From assembly GCF_019702925.1 (NCBI RefSeq), contig NZ_AP024713.1, positions 744,001-808,000 of the forward strand: 64,000 nucleotides of DNA, written 5' to 3'. The first letter of the stretch is position 1; each line of letters starts with the position of its first letter. The notes beneath the pieces are model-generated. The model was not told the origin of the DNA, did no database searches, and saw only the letters and a program-made list of their open reading frames with translations. Position numbers and translations under genes: made by a program. Positions 31,167-38,412 of this stretch are shown here, piece after piece. Source of the stretch: Campylobacter sp. 19-13652 (GTDB lineage Bacteria; Campylobacterota; Campylobacteria; Campylobacterales; Campylobacteraceae).

Positions 31167-31828
31167 TGTCAATTACAAGACTACCAACCCCACCAAGTCT
31201 AAGTGATTTACCTCACTTTGAGGAGAGGGCAAACGCATTTATAGCAGCTTTGCCTACCTTTGCAACTGAAGCAAACTCATTAGCAAGTCAAGTAGAACGC
31301 GCTAAGATAGAAGCAAAAAATAGCGAAACCACAGTAAGCACAAAAGCAAATCAGATACTTGGATTAAGCAATACCTTAAACGAACGCTTAAGAGAGATAA
31401 AGGAGATAATTAGCACCTTAGAGCAAGACGGCAGGCTTGATAGATTAAGCACCTTAAAAACAGAGCTTGAGACTTTATTAAGCAGGGGAGGAGAGGCATT
31501 AAACAAAGCCCCTATTTTAGAAACTTCTAAGGTTCTTGAAGCGATAAATTTAGCAAATGTGCTAGTAGATACAAACTCACCTACTATAGACCTATCCCTT
31601 GGTAGAAACTTTAAAGTTACTCTAAGCTCAATCTCACAGCTTAGCTTTAGCAGTGTAAGACCTGGCGCAAACGGCATATTAATAATAAATGCTGGCAATA
31701 AAATTAGCGGGTATGCTAGCAATATCAAACTCGCGCCAAATAATCAAACATTCTCATATCTTGTGGGCGAAACATTGCTTTTATATTACGTTATAAGTCA
31801 AGATGAAATCATTTTAAAGGTGGGCTGA
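31166..31828 (+). CDS. Coiled-coil tail fibre-like protein, 220 aa
   Basis: Residues about 25-115 form a long heptad coiled coil (FATEANSLASQVERAKIEAK, then SNTLNERLREIKEIISTLEQ). This is followed by a beta-rich C-terminal domain (DLSLGRNFKVTLSSISQLSF and GILIINAGNKISGYASNIKL) of the kind found at fibre tips. ATG 31166 overlaps the preceding stop. The layout suggests a trimeric short tail fibre. Confidence 0.6.
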   Translation: MSITRLPTPPSLSDLPHFEERANAFIAALPTFATEANSLASQVERAKIEAKNSETTVSTKANQILGLSNTLNERLREIKEIISTLEQDGRLDRLSTLKTELETLLSRGGEALNKAPILETSKVLEAINLANVLVDTNSPTIDLSLGRNFKVTLSSISQLSFSSVRPGANGILIINAGNKISGYASNIKLAPNNQTFSYLVGETLLLYYVISQDEIILKVG

Positions 31829-32547
31829 TGTCTTTTCACGTTTTTTGCTTAGAAGATAAAAACAAACGCCACGGTATCCGAAGCTTTTTAAATGATATAA
31901 AATTATACTGGCAAAATCAAGAAGCTGACGCTGAGGATATTAAGTGGTTTTTTCTAGCAGATGAATATAGCTGGGGGAGTATGGATTTTAATGCTTTTAG
32001 GGAAAAGGTAAGCGTAAATAATGCAAAAGCCATTATAACAAGGCGGTGGATATTTGACGCAGGACGCACAGGTATCTGGAGAGGCTTTAACACAACAACT
32101 GGTGCTTTTAATACTATAAAAAATCTATCAAAATTACTAAGACAAAACACGACAAACCCAAACACGCTAGTCTTTAACAATAATATTTTTATAAACCTAG
32201 ATAAAGCAGAAGGCGGAAGCGATGTACCAAATGGATTTAATAGCAAAGATGCAAGATATTGGCGGATTTGCTTGGTTGCTGATAACGGCAATGTGATTTT
32301 TAGCGTAGATATTGATAATGCCGTGCAAGATTGGGAAGTTAGGCTGGATTTTACAAACTACATAAACGAAAATGCTGAGGAAGGAGTGAAATATGCAGAT
32401 GTTTTTTATGCTAGGGGGTTACCTTTTAAAAAGATAAGAGATTTTAAGTATATTGGGATAGTTTGGTTTAAATATTACTTTGAATTTAGAGAACTAAGCA
32501 GGGCTAATATTGTGATTTTTCCGCTTGATAAATTAATAATGGAGTAA
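31828..32547 (+). CDS. Putative tail-tip protein, 239 aa
   Basis: It overlaps the preceding gene by one base. The product is rich in aromatic residues and basic at the start (LEDKNKRHGIRSFLNDIKLY). It contains IITRRWIFDAGRTGIWRGFN and a C-terminal beta-rich half (YWRICLVADNGNVIFSVDID). No family is recognised. Position in the tail-tip cluster suggests a structural or receptor-related role. Confidence 0.5.
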   Translation: MSFHVFCLEDKNKRHGIRSFLNDIKLYWQNQEADAEDIKWFFLADEYSWGSMDFNAFREKVSVNNAKAIITRRWIFDAGRTGIWRGFNTTTGAFNTIKNLSKLLRQNTTNPNTLVFNNNIFINLDKAEGGSDVPNGFNSKDARYWRICLVADNGNVIFSVDIDNAVQDWEVRLDFTNYINENAEEGVKYADVFYARGLPFKKIRDFKYIGIVWFKYYFEFRELSRANIVIFPLDKLIME

Positions 32548-32550
32548 AAA

Positions 32551-33135
32551 ATGTTTTATAACACGCATACAGATACTATAGTCTATGATGAACTTATACA
32601 AACACAAGATGGCTTAAAATATGTCAAATTTCTAAGCCACGATGAGCTTTTAAGGCTTGGTTTTAAAAAGGTCATCAAAGAAAAAAGACCTGAAAACATA
32701 GGCAAATACGAACAAATAAAGGAGATAAGAACGCAAACAGATGAATATTATAATATATCCTATAGGGTTATTCCAATAGATATAAAAGAAGCAAAAAAGC
32801 TAAAGCGTGAGGAGCTAAAGCTAGAACGCGACGCGGCAATCTCAGAGCCACTAAATAACGTCCAAGTTGCAAGTGGAGATGATTTACGCAATATTGAGGG
32901 TGCCATACTAGCCTTTAATAGGCTTGCAAGCGAGGGGAAATTAGCGTGGATAATGGCTGATAATTCAGTATCAAAGCTAAATAAAGAGGAGCTAGAGGCT
33001 ATAAGAGATGGCTACATAGACAGAAAGCAAAAGATGTTTAACGCCTTTGCACTTGCTTGTGCTAAGCTTGAGATGGCAAGCTTGCCGAGTGAGATAAGTG
33101 AGATAAAGCTAGATAAAGGAGAGTTAGATGTTTAA
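32551..33135 (+). CDS. DUF4376-domain tail fibre assembly-like protein
   Basis: The 194-residue product has a variable N-terminal half and a C-terminal DUF4376-type domain (about residues 85-180): KREELKLERDAAISEPLNNV, then NRLASEGKLAWIMADNSVSK and DGYIDRKQKMFNAFALACAK. DUF4376 is found at the ends of tail-fibre and fibre-assembly proteins of many phages. It overlaps the DUF1353 gene by eight bases. Confidence 0.75.
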   Translation: MFYNTHTDTIVYDELIQTQDGLKYVKFLSHDELLRLGFKKVIKEKRPENIGKYEQIKEIRTQTDEYYNISYRVIPIDIKEAKKLKREELKLERDAAISEPLNNVQVASGDDLRNIEGAILAFNRLASEGKLAWIMADNSVSKLNKEELEAIRDGYIDRKQKMFNAFALACAKLEMASLPSEISEIKLDKGELDV

Positions 33136-33571
33136 AACCGACCTAGATATTAGACGAATAATAGGGGTAAATAACTGCTGGCAGACATTATCGCCTTTGG
33201 TGTTTGAATACTACCAAGACAAAAAGAAAAAGGTATATACAAGCCCTAGCGTACCAAATTTAAAAGCCTGCATAATCACAGTTAAAAAAGGCTTTATCTT
33301 TGACTTTGCTAGCGTACCAAAAGCCCTAACAAATTTATTCCCTAAAAGTGGAGCACGCTATGATAGGGCTAGCTGCTTGCATGATTGGCTGTATGCTACA
33401 AAGATGACTAGCCGTGCCGAGGCTGATGAGATTTTTCTAAAAGCTATGATAAGCGATAAGGTAGGAAAGATTAGGGCTTATTCGATGTATTATGCAGTAA
33501 GGGCATTTGGCTTTATTGCTTGGGGAGATAAAAAAAGGGAGACCTTTACCCCAGAAAGGGGTGAGCTATGA
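33128..33571 (+). CDS. DUF1353 family protein
   Basis: The 147-residue product shows the DUF1353 signature: KGFIFDFASVPKALTNLFPK, then DRASCLHDWLYATKMTSRAE and ADEIFLKAMI. The conserved FDFASVP and HDWLY patterns are diagnostic. The family occurs near tail-end genes of many phages; its function is not established, and lysis or tail-tip roles have been proposed. The gene is complete and ends before the leftward membrane pair. Confidence 0.85.
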   Translation: MFKTDLDIRRIIGVNNCWQTLSPLVFEYYQDKKKKVYTSPSVPNLKACIITVKKGFIFDFASVPKALTNLFPKSGARYDRASCLHDWLYATKMTSRAEADEIFLKAMISDKVGKIRAYSMYYAVRAFGFIAWGDKKRETFTPERGEL

Positions 33572-33588
33572 AGCAGGTGGCAAAAAGC

Positions 33589-33699
33589 TTAAAAAGTCTT
33601 ATCTCCATAGAGATTTTTACGGCTTTTACTCTTAAGCTTATCGATAAAATAAAGTGTGCAGATAATAAGCACTGCGCCCAAAAACTGAGGAATAGTCAT
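33589..33699 (-). CDS. Single-helix membrane peptide, 36 aa, partner of copy B
   Basis: It starts with ATG 33699, overlapping the stop of the 82-residue gene by ATGA, with AGGGGACGAG as ribosome site. The product MTIPQFLGAVLIICTLYFID is one hydrophobic helix followed by a basic tail (KLKSKSRKNLYGDKTF). Position, size and topology match the 32-residue peptide at 3134-3232. The plus-strand frame at 33568-34002 covering this region has no independent support. Confidence 0.65.
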   Translation of the reverse strand: MTIPQFLGAVLIICTLYFIDKLKSKSRKNLYGDKTF

Positions 33700-33944
33700 T
33701 CTCGTCCCCTTAAAACACTTAATAAATATTCGCATTCACTCCAGCTATGGTGCAAGGAGCGAGCCAAAAACATAAGCCCGAGCGCACAAAAAGATAGCTT
33801 GCCCCAGCCTAGCTTTTCAAAATTTGCAAAAGTCCAGCCAATAACCCCAAAGCAAGAGATTATTTCAGCACCGAGCCATACTCTAAGAATACTTAGGCGT
33901 TCTTTTATAAATTCATTACTTAACTTATCATTTCTAATAATCAT
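33696..33944 (-). CDS. Two-helix membrane protein, first of a conserved pair (copy B)
   Basis: The 82-residue product has FIKERLSILRVWLGAEIISC followed by FGVIGWTFANF, so the LxxWLG...GW spacing is the same as in copy A at 2897-3124. Two helices are predicted, about residues 22-44 and 50-66. It lies on the minus strand within the rightward tail-lysis region, so it is probably expressed independently in the lysogen. It is coupled by ATGA to a single-helix partner as in copy A. Function unknown. Confidence 0.7.
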   Translation of the reverse strand: MIIRNDKLSNEFIKERLSILRVWLGAEIISCFGVIGWTFANFEKLGWGKLSFCALGLMFLARSLHHSWSECEYLLSVLRGRE

Positions 33945-33994
33945 TCCAAAATCATATCAAAACTATGTTTTTAATCATCTTAAAGGAGTTAAAA

Positions 33995-34186
33995 TTGTTT
34001 AAATGTCTATTTTTAGCCATTTTGGCTATTGTTTTTACAGGCTGCGTTGGAGCAATTTCTAAGCATAATTATAAGCTTGATGATATCCAAAAAGCGGAGC
34101 GAATTTATCGTGGTATCGGAGTGGTATATGGTAGCACAAAGGCTGTGATTAAACAAAGTAGAAAGGATAAAAATGCCGCTAAATGA
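33995..34186 (+). CDS. Small lipoprotein, possible o-spanin (Rz1-like)
   Basis: TTG 33995 has AAAGGAG seven bases upstream and is preferred to the in-frame start at 33965. The product MFKCLFLAILAIVFTGCVGA has a lipobox FTGC, with the lipid-modified Cys near residue 17, then a polar, basic tail (YGSTKAVIKQSRKDKNAAK). A short outer-membrane lipoprotein beside holin and cell-wall enzyme genes is what an o-spanin looks like. No i-spanin partner is obvious, so this is tentative. Confidence 0.6.
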   Translation: MFKCLFLAILAIVFTGCVGAISKHNYKLDDIQKAERIYRGIGVVYGSTKAVIKQSRKDKNAAK

Positions 34187-34493
34187 GATAATTGACAAGC
34201 TGCTTACCTTTTTATGGGTCTTTTCTATTTCGGCATTTGCTGGCATTACTAGAAGGGTAAGACGCCTGCAGGGTGCAAGTGGCAATGATGAGCTTAAAAA
34301 AGAGGGAAGCTGGATTTTATTTGCAGCTGATATTGTAATAAGTGGCTTTATCGGAATGCTTACTTATTATATTTGCGTATATGCAAATGTACCAGATAGC
34401 CTAATGGCTGTATACATAGGGGTATCAGCTCATATGGGGACAAAAGCACTTAGCCTTTATGAGGCACTATTTAGCAAGGGTATGAAAGGCTAG
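34173..34493 (+). CDS. Phage holin
   Basis: The 106-residue protein has an N-terminal helix (IIDKLLTFLWVFSISAFAGI), a polar loop with ARRVRR-like basic residues (TRRVRRLQGASGNDELKKEG), then two further helices (WILFAADIVISGFIGMLTYY and NVPDSLMAVYIGVSAHMGTK). Three segments with this polarity match the LydA/Phage_holin_3 group. It would form lesions that let the lytic enzyme reach the wall. It overlaps the lipoprotein gene by 14 bases. Confidence 0.8.
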   Translation: MPLNEIIDKLLTFLWVFSISAFAGITRRVRRLQGASGNDELKKEGSWILFAADIVISGFIGMLTYYICVYANVPDSLMAVYIGVSAHMGTKALSLYEALFSKGMKG

Positions 34494-34496
34494 GCT

Positions 34497-34598
34497 ATGG
34501 ATTTAATAGAAGTAGCAATAAGCGCATTTTTAATAGCACTTGGGGGATATTATATGAGTGTTTTTATTAGGATTAGGGGTGGGGAGAGAAAGGTTTAA
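34497..34598 (+). CDS. Small membrane protein in lysis cluster, 33 aa
   Basis: ATG 34497 lies four bases after the holin stop. The product MDLIEVAISAFLIALGGYYM has one helix and a basic tail (SVFIRIRGGERKV). It ends one base before the next gene. It could be an accessory holin or antiholin, or a minimal i-spanin. Size prevents a family assignment. Confidence 0.5.
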   Translation: MDLIEVAISAFLIALGGYYMSVFIRIRGGERKV

Positions 34599-34599
34599 C

Positions 34600-35016
34600 A
34601 TGAAACTAACAATAACTAGATTTAAAGAGATTGACGACGGTACGATAGGCAAATTTAAACTACTTGATGATAAGGGCAACGTATGGCTAGAGGGTTATAC
34701 GCTTGAACCAGCTGGAGATGATACTACCAAAGCAGGTAAGGATAGGCGAATACCAGCAGGAGAGTACAGTATAGACTGGCACAATAGCCCAAAGTTTAAG
34801 CGCAGATTGCCACGTCTTAGCAGTGCATTGGTGCCAAAATCAAGGCAAATCCTAATCCACGCAGGCAACTATCCAAAGGACACGACTGGCTGCGTGCTAG
34901 TAGGAGAGAGCTACAACAATGCTGGGGTATTTAACTCAAAGGCTATGCTAAATCGCCTGCTTGCTTTAATGCATAAACAAGATGGGGTGGTTGTGGTGGA
35001 GAATAGCTTTACATAG
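34600..35016 (+). CDS. DUF5675 protein, probable cell-wall enzyme
   Basis: ATG 34600 has GAGAAAGG nearby and is preferred over the in-frame codon at 34558. The 138-residue product carries DUF5675: a beta start (LTITRFKEIDDGTIGKFKLL), RRIPAGEYSIDWHNSPKF, and the conserved ILIHAGNYPKDTTGCVLVGE. The IH...GC pair resembles the HxxxxxxGC arrangement of YkuD-type transpeptidase-like folds. In phages it sits at the usual endolysin place, and it is the last prophage gene here. Lytic activity is inferred. Confidence 0.75.
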   Translation: MKLTITRFKEIDDGTIGKFKLLDDKGNVWLEGYTLEPAGDDTTKAGKDRRIPAGEYSIDWHNSPKFKRRLPRLSSALVPKSRQILIHAGNYPKDTTGCVLVGESYNNAGVFNSKAMLNRLLALMHKQDGVVVVENSFT

Positions 35017-35035
35017 AGATAAAAACTGTGCCATT

Positions 35036-35078
35036 TTTGTGCCAAATTGTGTCAAATTTGTGCCAAAATTGGCAAATT
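35036..35078. repeat. Short direct repeats at prophage right end
   Basis: TTTGTGCCAAA occurs at 35036-35046 and 35057-35067, with the variant ATTGTGTCAAA between them at 35046-35056, and a related TTGGCAAATT follows. The period is about 10-11 bases, one helical turn. Location just beyond the last phage gene and before nadE fits integrase arm-type sites or part of the attachment site, but the left attachment copy is outside the window. Confidence 0.4.
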
Positions 35079-35230
35079 GTAAATAATTTATTGTAATGTC
35101 TAAATGCTTTACAAAGTGCCATTTTATGGGATAGAGACACTGTTTTTATAGGTTTTTTAATTTCTTATATTAAAAGAAAAAATTTATAATAAATTAGTAT
35201 AATACAAAAATTTCAAATAAAGTAGGGCGA

Positions 35231-35989
35231 TTGAAAAATTTTAAGGCGATTAAGGACGAATTAGTTATTTTCTTGCGAAATTACCTGCAAGAAAGTGGTG
35301 CAAAGGGCTTTGTGCTGGGGCTTTCTGGTGGGCTTGACTCTGCTGTGGTGGCACATCTTTGTGCGATTGCTGCGCCTGAGCGCTTAAATGTCTTGCTTTT
35401 GCCTAGCAAAAACTCAAGTCAGCAGCATTTAAATGATGCGTTAAGCGTATGCAAGGCATTAAATTTAACGCCAAATATAGTAAAAATAGACCCAGTTTTA
35501 GAGGGGTTTAAAAGCGCCATAGATGGCGAGATAAGCCATTTAAGGCTTGCAAATTTAACCGCTAGAACTCGTATGTGCCTACTTTATGACGCTTCAGCGA
35601 GCCTTAGTTCATTAGTTGTTGGCACAAGTAATAAAAGCGAGATCATGCTAGGATATGGCACTATTTATGGGGATTTAGCCTGCGCTTTAAATCCTATAGG
35701 CGATCTTTTTAAAACCGAGATAAGAGAGCTTGCAAGAGAGCTTGGGGTAAGCGATGATATAATCCAAAAAGCCCCATCGGCTGACCTCTGGGCTGGGCAG
35801 AGTGATGAGGGTGAGCTAGGATATAGCTATGATGAGCTAGACCATGTGCTAGCTCGCATAGAAGCAGGGGCTAGCGAATCTGAGCTAATAGCTAAGTTTG
35901 GCAGAGATTTGGCGATTAGCGTCTTAGCTAGGTTTAATGCGAATAAATTTAAAAGCAAAATGCCGCCAGTGGCAAGAATAGGGGGTTAG
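35231..35989 (+). CDS. nadE: NH3-dependent NAD synthetase
   Basis: The 252-residue enzyme has the N-type pyrophosphatase loop SGGLDS at residues 32-37 and GTSNKSEIMLGYGTIYGDLA for deamido-NAD binding. The length is that of the ammonia-using single-domain form without glutaminase part. It makes NAD from nicotinate adenine dinucleotide. Start is TTG 35231 behind AGTAGGGCGA, a weak site. It is the first chromosomal gene right of the prophage. In C. jejuni nadE also precedes lpxK, thrC and kdsB. Confidence 0.95.
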   Translation: MKNFKAIKDELVIFLRNYLQESGAKGFVLGLSGGLDSAVVAHLCAIAAPERLNVLLLPSKNSSQQHLNDALSVCKALNLTPNIVKIDPVLEGFKSAIDGEISHLRLANLTARTRMCLLYDASASLSSLVVGTSNKSEIMLGYGTIYGDLACALNPIGDLFKTEIRELARELGVSDDIIQKAPSADLWAGQSDEGELGYSYDELDHVLARIEAGASESELIAKFGRDLAISVLARFNANKFKSKMPPVARIGG

Positions 35990-35991
35990 CA

Positions 35992-37122
35992 ATGGAAGAG
36001 ATAAGTTTTTTTAAGCCTACTATAACAAGTAGAGAGAGCGAGCTTATAAACGAGGCGCTAAATAGCCAAGGTACAGATATGATAGATAGGCTTGAGGAAA
36101 GCTTAAAATCGTACTTTGACGCACGCCATATAATCGTTACTTATAACGCAGCTGCGGCGCACCATCTAGCGCTTTGTGCGATGGATATAAAGCGCGGAGA
36201 TAAGATAGTTTGTTCTGTAAATGCTTTTCCCAGCGTCGCTCAAGCCATACGTCATTTTGACGCAGAGCCTATATTTGTAGACATTGATGAGGATGATTTT
36301 AATATAGACCCAAATGCCCTAAGAGCAACACTTAATAAACATAATCATAAAAAGCTAAAAGGCGTCTTTGTCTCTCACATAGGCGGGCAGCCAGCAAAGA
36401 TGAGAGAAATTTATGAGATAGCTGGAGAATACGGCATAAAGGTGCTTGATGATGGAAATAAGTCTATAGGCATGACCTATGACGGTAAGAAAATAGGCAA
36501 CACTGGCTCGTTTATATCTTGCTTTCAGATTAGCTCGCAGCTAAAAAATCCAGTCGCCACGGCTGGCTTTATGATTACAAACGATGATGAAATAGCTGCT
36601 CGCGCTCAGCTTTTGCGCAACTATGCTCTTTTAAGCGGCGTCGATAAATACGGCAATCTAGGCTATATCTATGATGTTGTTGATATTGGTGTAAAATACG
36701 ACATCACTACGCTAAATGCAGCATATGCCTTAGCACAGTTTGAGAAAAATGATGAATTTATCGCTCGCCGTGCGGCTATTGCGGAGTATTATAATAAGGC
36801 TCTTGATGGTTGTCCGCACGTAAGAACCCCAGTAAAAAAGCGCGATCACGTCTATACTCAGTATATCATTAAGATAGACAAAAACCGCGATGGCTTTGCT
36901 AGGGAGTTGTTAGAGGCTGGAATTCATACAAGCCTTCATTACATACCCATACATATGCTAAAGTATTATAAAGATAAATATAGCCTTAAGGTAAATGACT
37001 TTCCAAATGCGCTAAAGGCTTATCAGCAGGTGCTATCTTTGCCTATTTATAATGCGCTTAAAGATAGTGAAGTATCATATATCTGCGAGAAAATCGAGCA
37101 AATAGCAAAATCAAGAGTCTAG
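35992..37122 (+). CDS. DegT/DnrJ/EryC1-family aminotransferase
   Basis: The 376-residue protein has the PLP sugar-aminotransferase pattern: FKPTITSRESELINEALNSQ at the start, GTDMIDRLEESLKSYFDARH, VFVSHIGGQPAKMREI and a C-terminal IHTSLHYIPIHMLKYYKDKY. Many family members attach amino groups to nucleotide-linked keto-sugars for LPS, flagellin or capsule. At the usual PLP-lysine place the sequence reads SCFQISSQLKN, where a Ser-Lys-type lysine is followed less strictly than usual; the catalytic residue should be verified. It starts two bases after nadE and is followed by lpxK, suggesting an envelope role. Confidence 0.85.
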   Translation: MEEISFFKPTITSRESELINEALNSQGTDMIDRLEESLKSYFDARHIIVTYNAAAAHHLALCAMDIKRGDKIVCSVNAFPSVAQAIRHFDAEPIFVDIDEDDFNIDPNALRATLNKHNHKKLKGVFVSHIGGQPAKMREIYEIAGEYGIKVLDDGNKSIGMTYDGKKIGNTGSFISCFQISSQLKNPVATAGFMITNDDEIAARAQLLRNYALLSGVDKYGNLGYIYDVVDIGVKYDITTLNAAYALAQFEKNDEFIARRAAIAEYYNKALDGCPHVRTPVKKRDHVYTQYIIKIDKNRDGFARELLEAGIHTSLHYIPIHMLKYYKDKYSLKVNDFPNALKAYQQVLSLPIYNALKDSEVSYICEKIEQIAKSRV

Positions 37123-37125
37123 TAC

Positions 37126-38070
37126 TTGCGTGCTTTAAAGCTTTTGCATTCTAAGCTATTTTTACTAGGTGAGAGATATATCTATTCGCCTAGTATTTTG
37201 TGGAAATTGCTAGCTATTTTGCTTTTGCCGCTTTCTATATTATGGGCTTTAGGGGTAATAATAAAAAAATCTCTAAATAAGAAACAAACACCTCCACCAC
37301 TACCAACCATTAGCATAGGAAACCTCACTCTAGGAGGCAGTGGCAAAACTCCACTTTGTGTTGCTATTAGCTCTAATATTAGCGGTGCTTGCATAATCTT
37401 AAGAGGTTATAAAAGAAAAAGCAAAGGGCTGGTCGTAGTGGCTTATAATGGCAAAATATTAGCCGATATTAACTCCAGTGCAGATGAGGCCATGCTCTAT
37501 GCAAGGCTTGTTAAAAATGCTACTGTAATAGTAAGCGAGGATAGGCTACAAGCCATACAAAAAGCAAAAGAACTCGGCGCAAGATACGCTTTGCTTGATG
37601 ATGGGTTTGGTAAATTTAATATAAAAAAGCTAGATATTTTAATAAATCCACTCTATTCTCCAGCCTTGCCTTTTTGTCTGCCTAGCGGTGGGTATAGGTA
37701 TCCGCCTAGCTTTATAAAATATGCTGATTATGTGGTGCAAAGTGGGCGTGAGTTTAAGTCTATAAGTTATATAAAAAATTCAAGCAAAAGCATGGTTTTA
37801 GTTAGCGCTATTGCAAATCCAGCTAGACTGAGTGAGTTTTTTGGCCGCACTGTGGGGCAGGTATTTTTCCCTGATCATTATGATTTTAGCAAGGCTGAGC
37901 TTGAGGAGATTTTGGCTAAATTTAACGCCACAAGCCTGCTTGTAACGCAAAAAGACTACGTAAAGATAACCCATTTTGGACTTTGTGTGTCGCTTATTGA
38001 GCAGCATACTATTTTATGTAGCGATTTTGTGGCTTTGTTAGAAAATTTTATAAGCCAAGAGGCGTTATAA
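37126..38070 (+). CDS. lpxK: Tetraacyldisaccharide 4'-kinase
   Basis: The 314-residue enzyme phosphorylates the 4' position of the lipid A disaccharide at the inner membrane. Residues 20-45 form a membrane helix. The P-loop GNLTLGGSGKT is at residues 65-75, and GARYALLDDGFGKFNIKKLD contains the DDGF motif. Length matches the family (about 310-330). The start is TTG 37126, three bases past the aminotransferase. In C. jejuni it lies between nadE and thrC, as here. Confidence 0.95.
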   Translation: MRALKLLHSKLFLLGERYIYSPSILWKLLAILLLPLSILWALGVIIKKSLNKKQTPPPLPTISIGNLTLGGSGKTPLCVAISSNISGACIILRGYKRKSKGLVVVAYNGKILADINSSADEAMLYARLVKNATVIVSEDRLQAIQKAKELGARYALLDDGFGKFNIKKLDILINPLYSPALPFCLPSGGYRYPPSFIKYADYVVQSGREFKSISYIKNSSKSMVLVSAIANPARLSEFFGRTVGQVFFPDHYDFSKAELEEILAKFNATSLLVTQKDYVKITHFGLCVSLIEQHTILCSDFVALLENFISQEAL

Positions 38071-38106
38071 ATTTATTATTAAATCATTTATGATATAATA
38101 AAGTCT

Positions 38107-38412
38107 ATGGAAAAGTTAATAATCACAACCGAATCTAAAAAAACTTTGGCTAAAAAGCTTGCCAAAAAGCTCGTAAAAAAGGGGCTAGCAGCCTGTGTCA
38201 TGGTGTCAAAAAATGAGTTTAGCGCCTATATTTATGAGGGTAAATTTTATAAAGAGCGTGAGTGGGTGTTAAGTATAAAAACTGCGCAAAAATTTAAAAA
38301 AGTAAAGCACTTTATAAAGAAAAATCATAGCTATGAGCTACCTGAAATAATAGGTCTAAAAATAGCTAAAATAGACAAAAAATATAAAAAATGGCTAAAA
38401 GGACAGAGATAA
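38107..38412 (+). CDS. cutA: CutA-like divalent cation tolerance protein
   Basis: The 101-residue product shows the CutA1 pattern: KKLAKKLVKKGLAACVMVSK, then YEGKFYKEREWVLSIKTAQK and NHSYELPEIIGLKIAKIDKK. The conserved AACV, E-x-x-L-x-I-K-T and H-x-Y-E-x-P-E-I elements are present. CutA forms trimers; its link to copper tolerance is indirect. It is unusually lysine-rich. The stop overlaps the threonine synthase start by one base, so they share a transcript. Confidence 0.88.
   Translation: MEKLIITTESKKTLAKKLAKKLVKKGLAACVMVSKNEFSAYIYEGKFYKEREWVLSIKTAQKFKKVKHFIKKNHSYELPEIIGLKIAKIDKKYKKWLKGQR

Larger units (their letters stand above)
1..35020 (+). mobile_element. Siphovirus-type prophage, left end outside window
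   Basis: A continuous set of phage modules runs in the order expected of a temperate tailed phage: S24 repressor, replisome organizer, terminase, portal, protease-capsid, tail tube, tail chaperone, tape measure, holin and cell-wall enzyme. It ends just before the chromosomal gene nadE. No tail sheath or contractile baseplate genes are seen, so a long non-contractile tail is inferred. No integrase, transposase or left attachment site is in the window, so the left end and the integration mechanism are unknown. The right boundary is inferred from gene content; the short repeats at 35036-35078 may belong to the attachment region. The structural genes look intact, with one clear frameshift in an accessory gene (4414-5323). 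Confidence 0.9.

Noticed and set aside
33568-34002. Plus-strand frame of 144 codons after the DUF1353 gene
   Set aside because: It covers the two leftward membrane genes, which have ribosome sites, ATGA coupling and a matching second copy. The plus product has no plausible fold.
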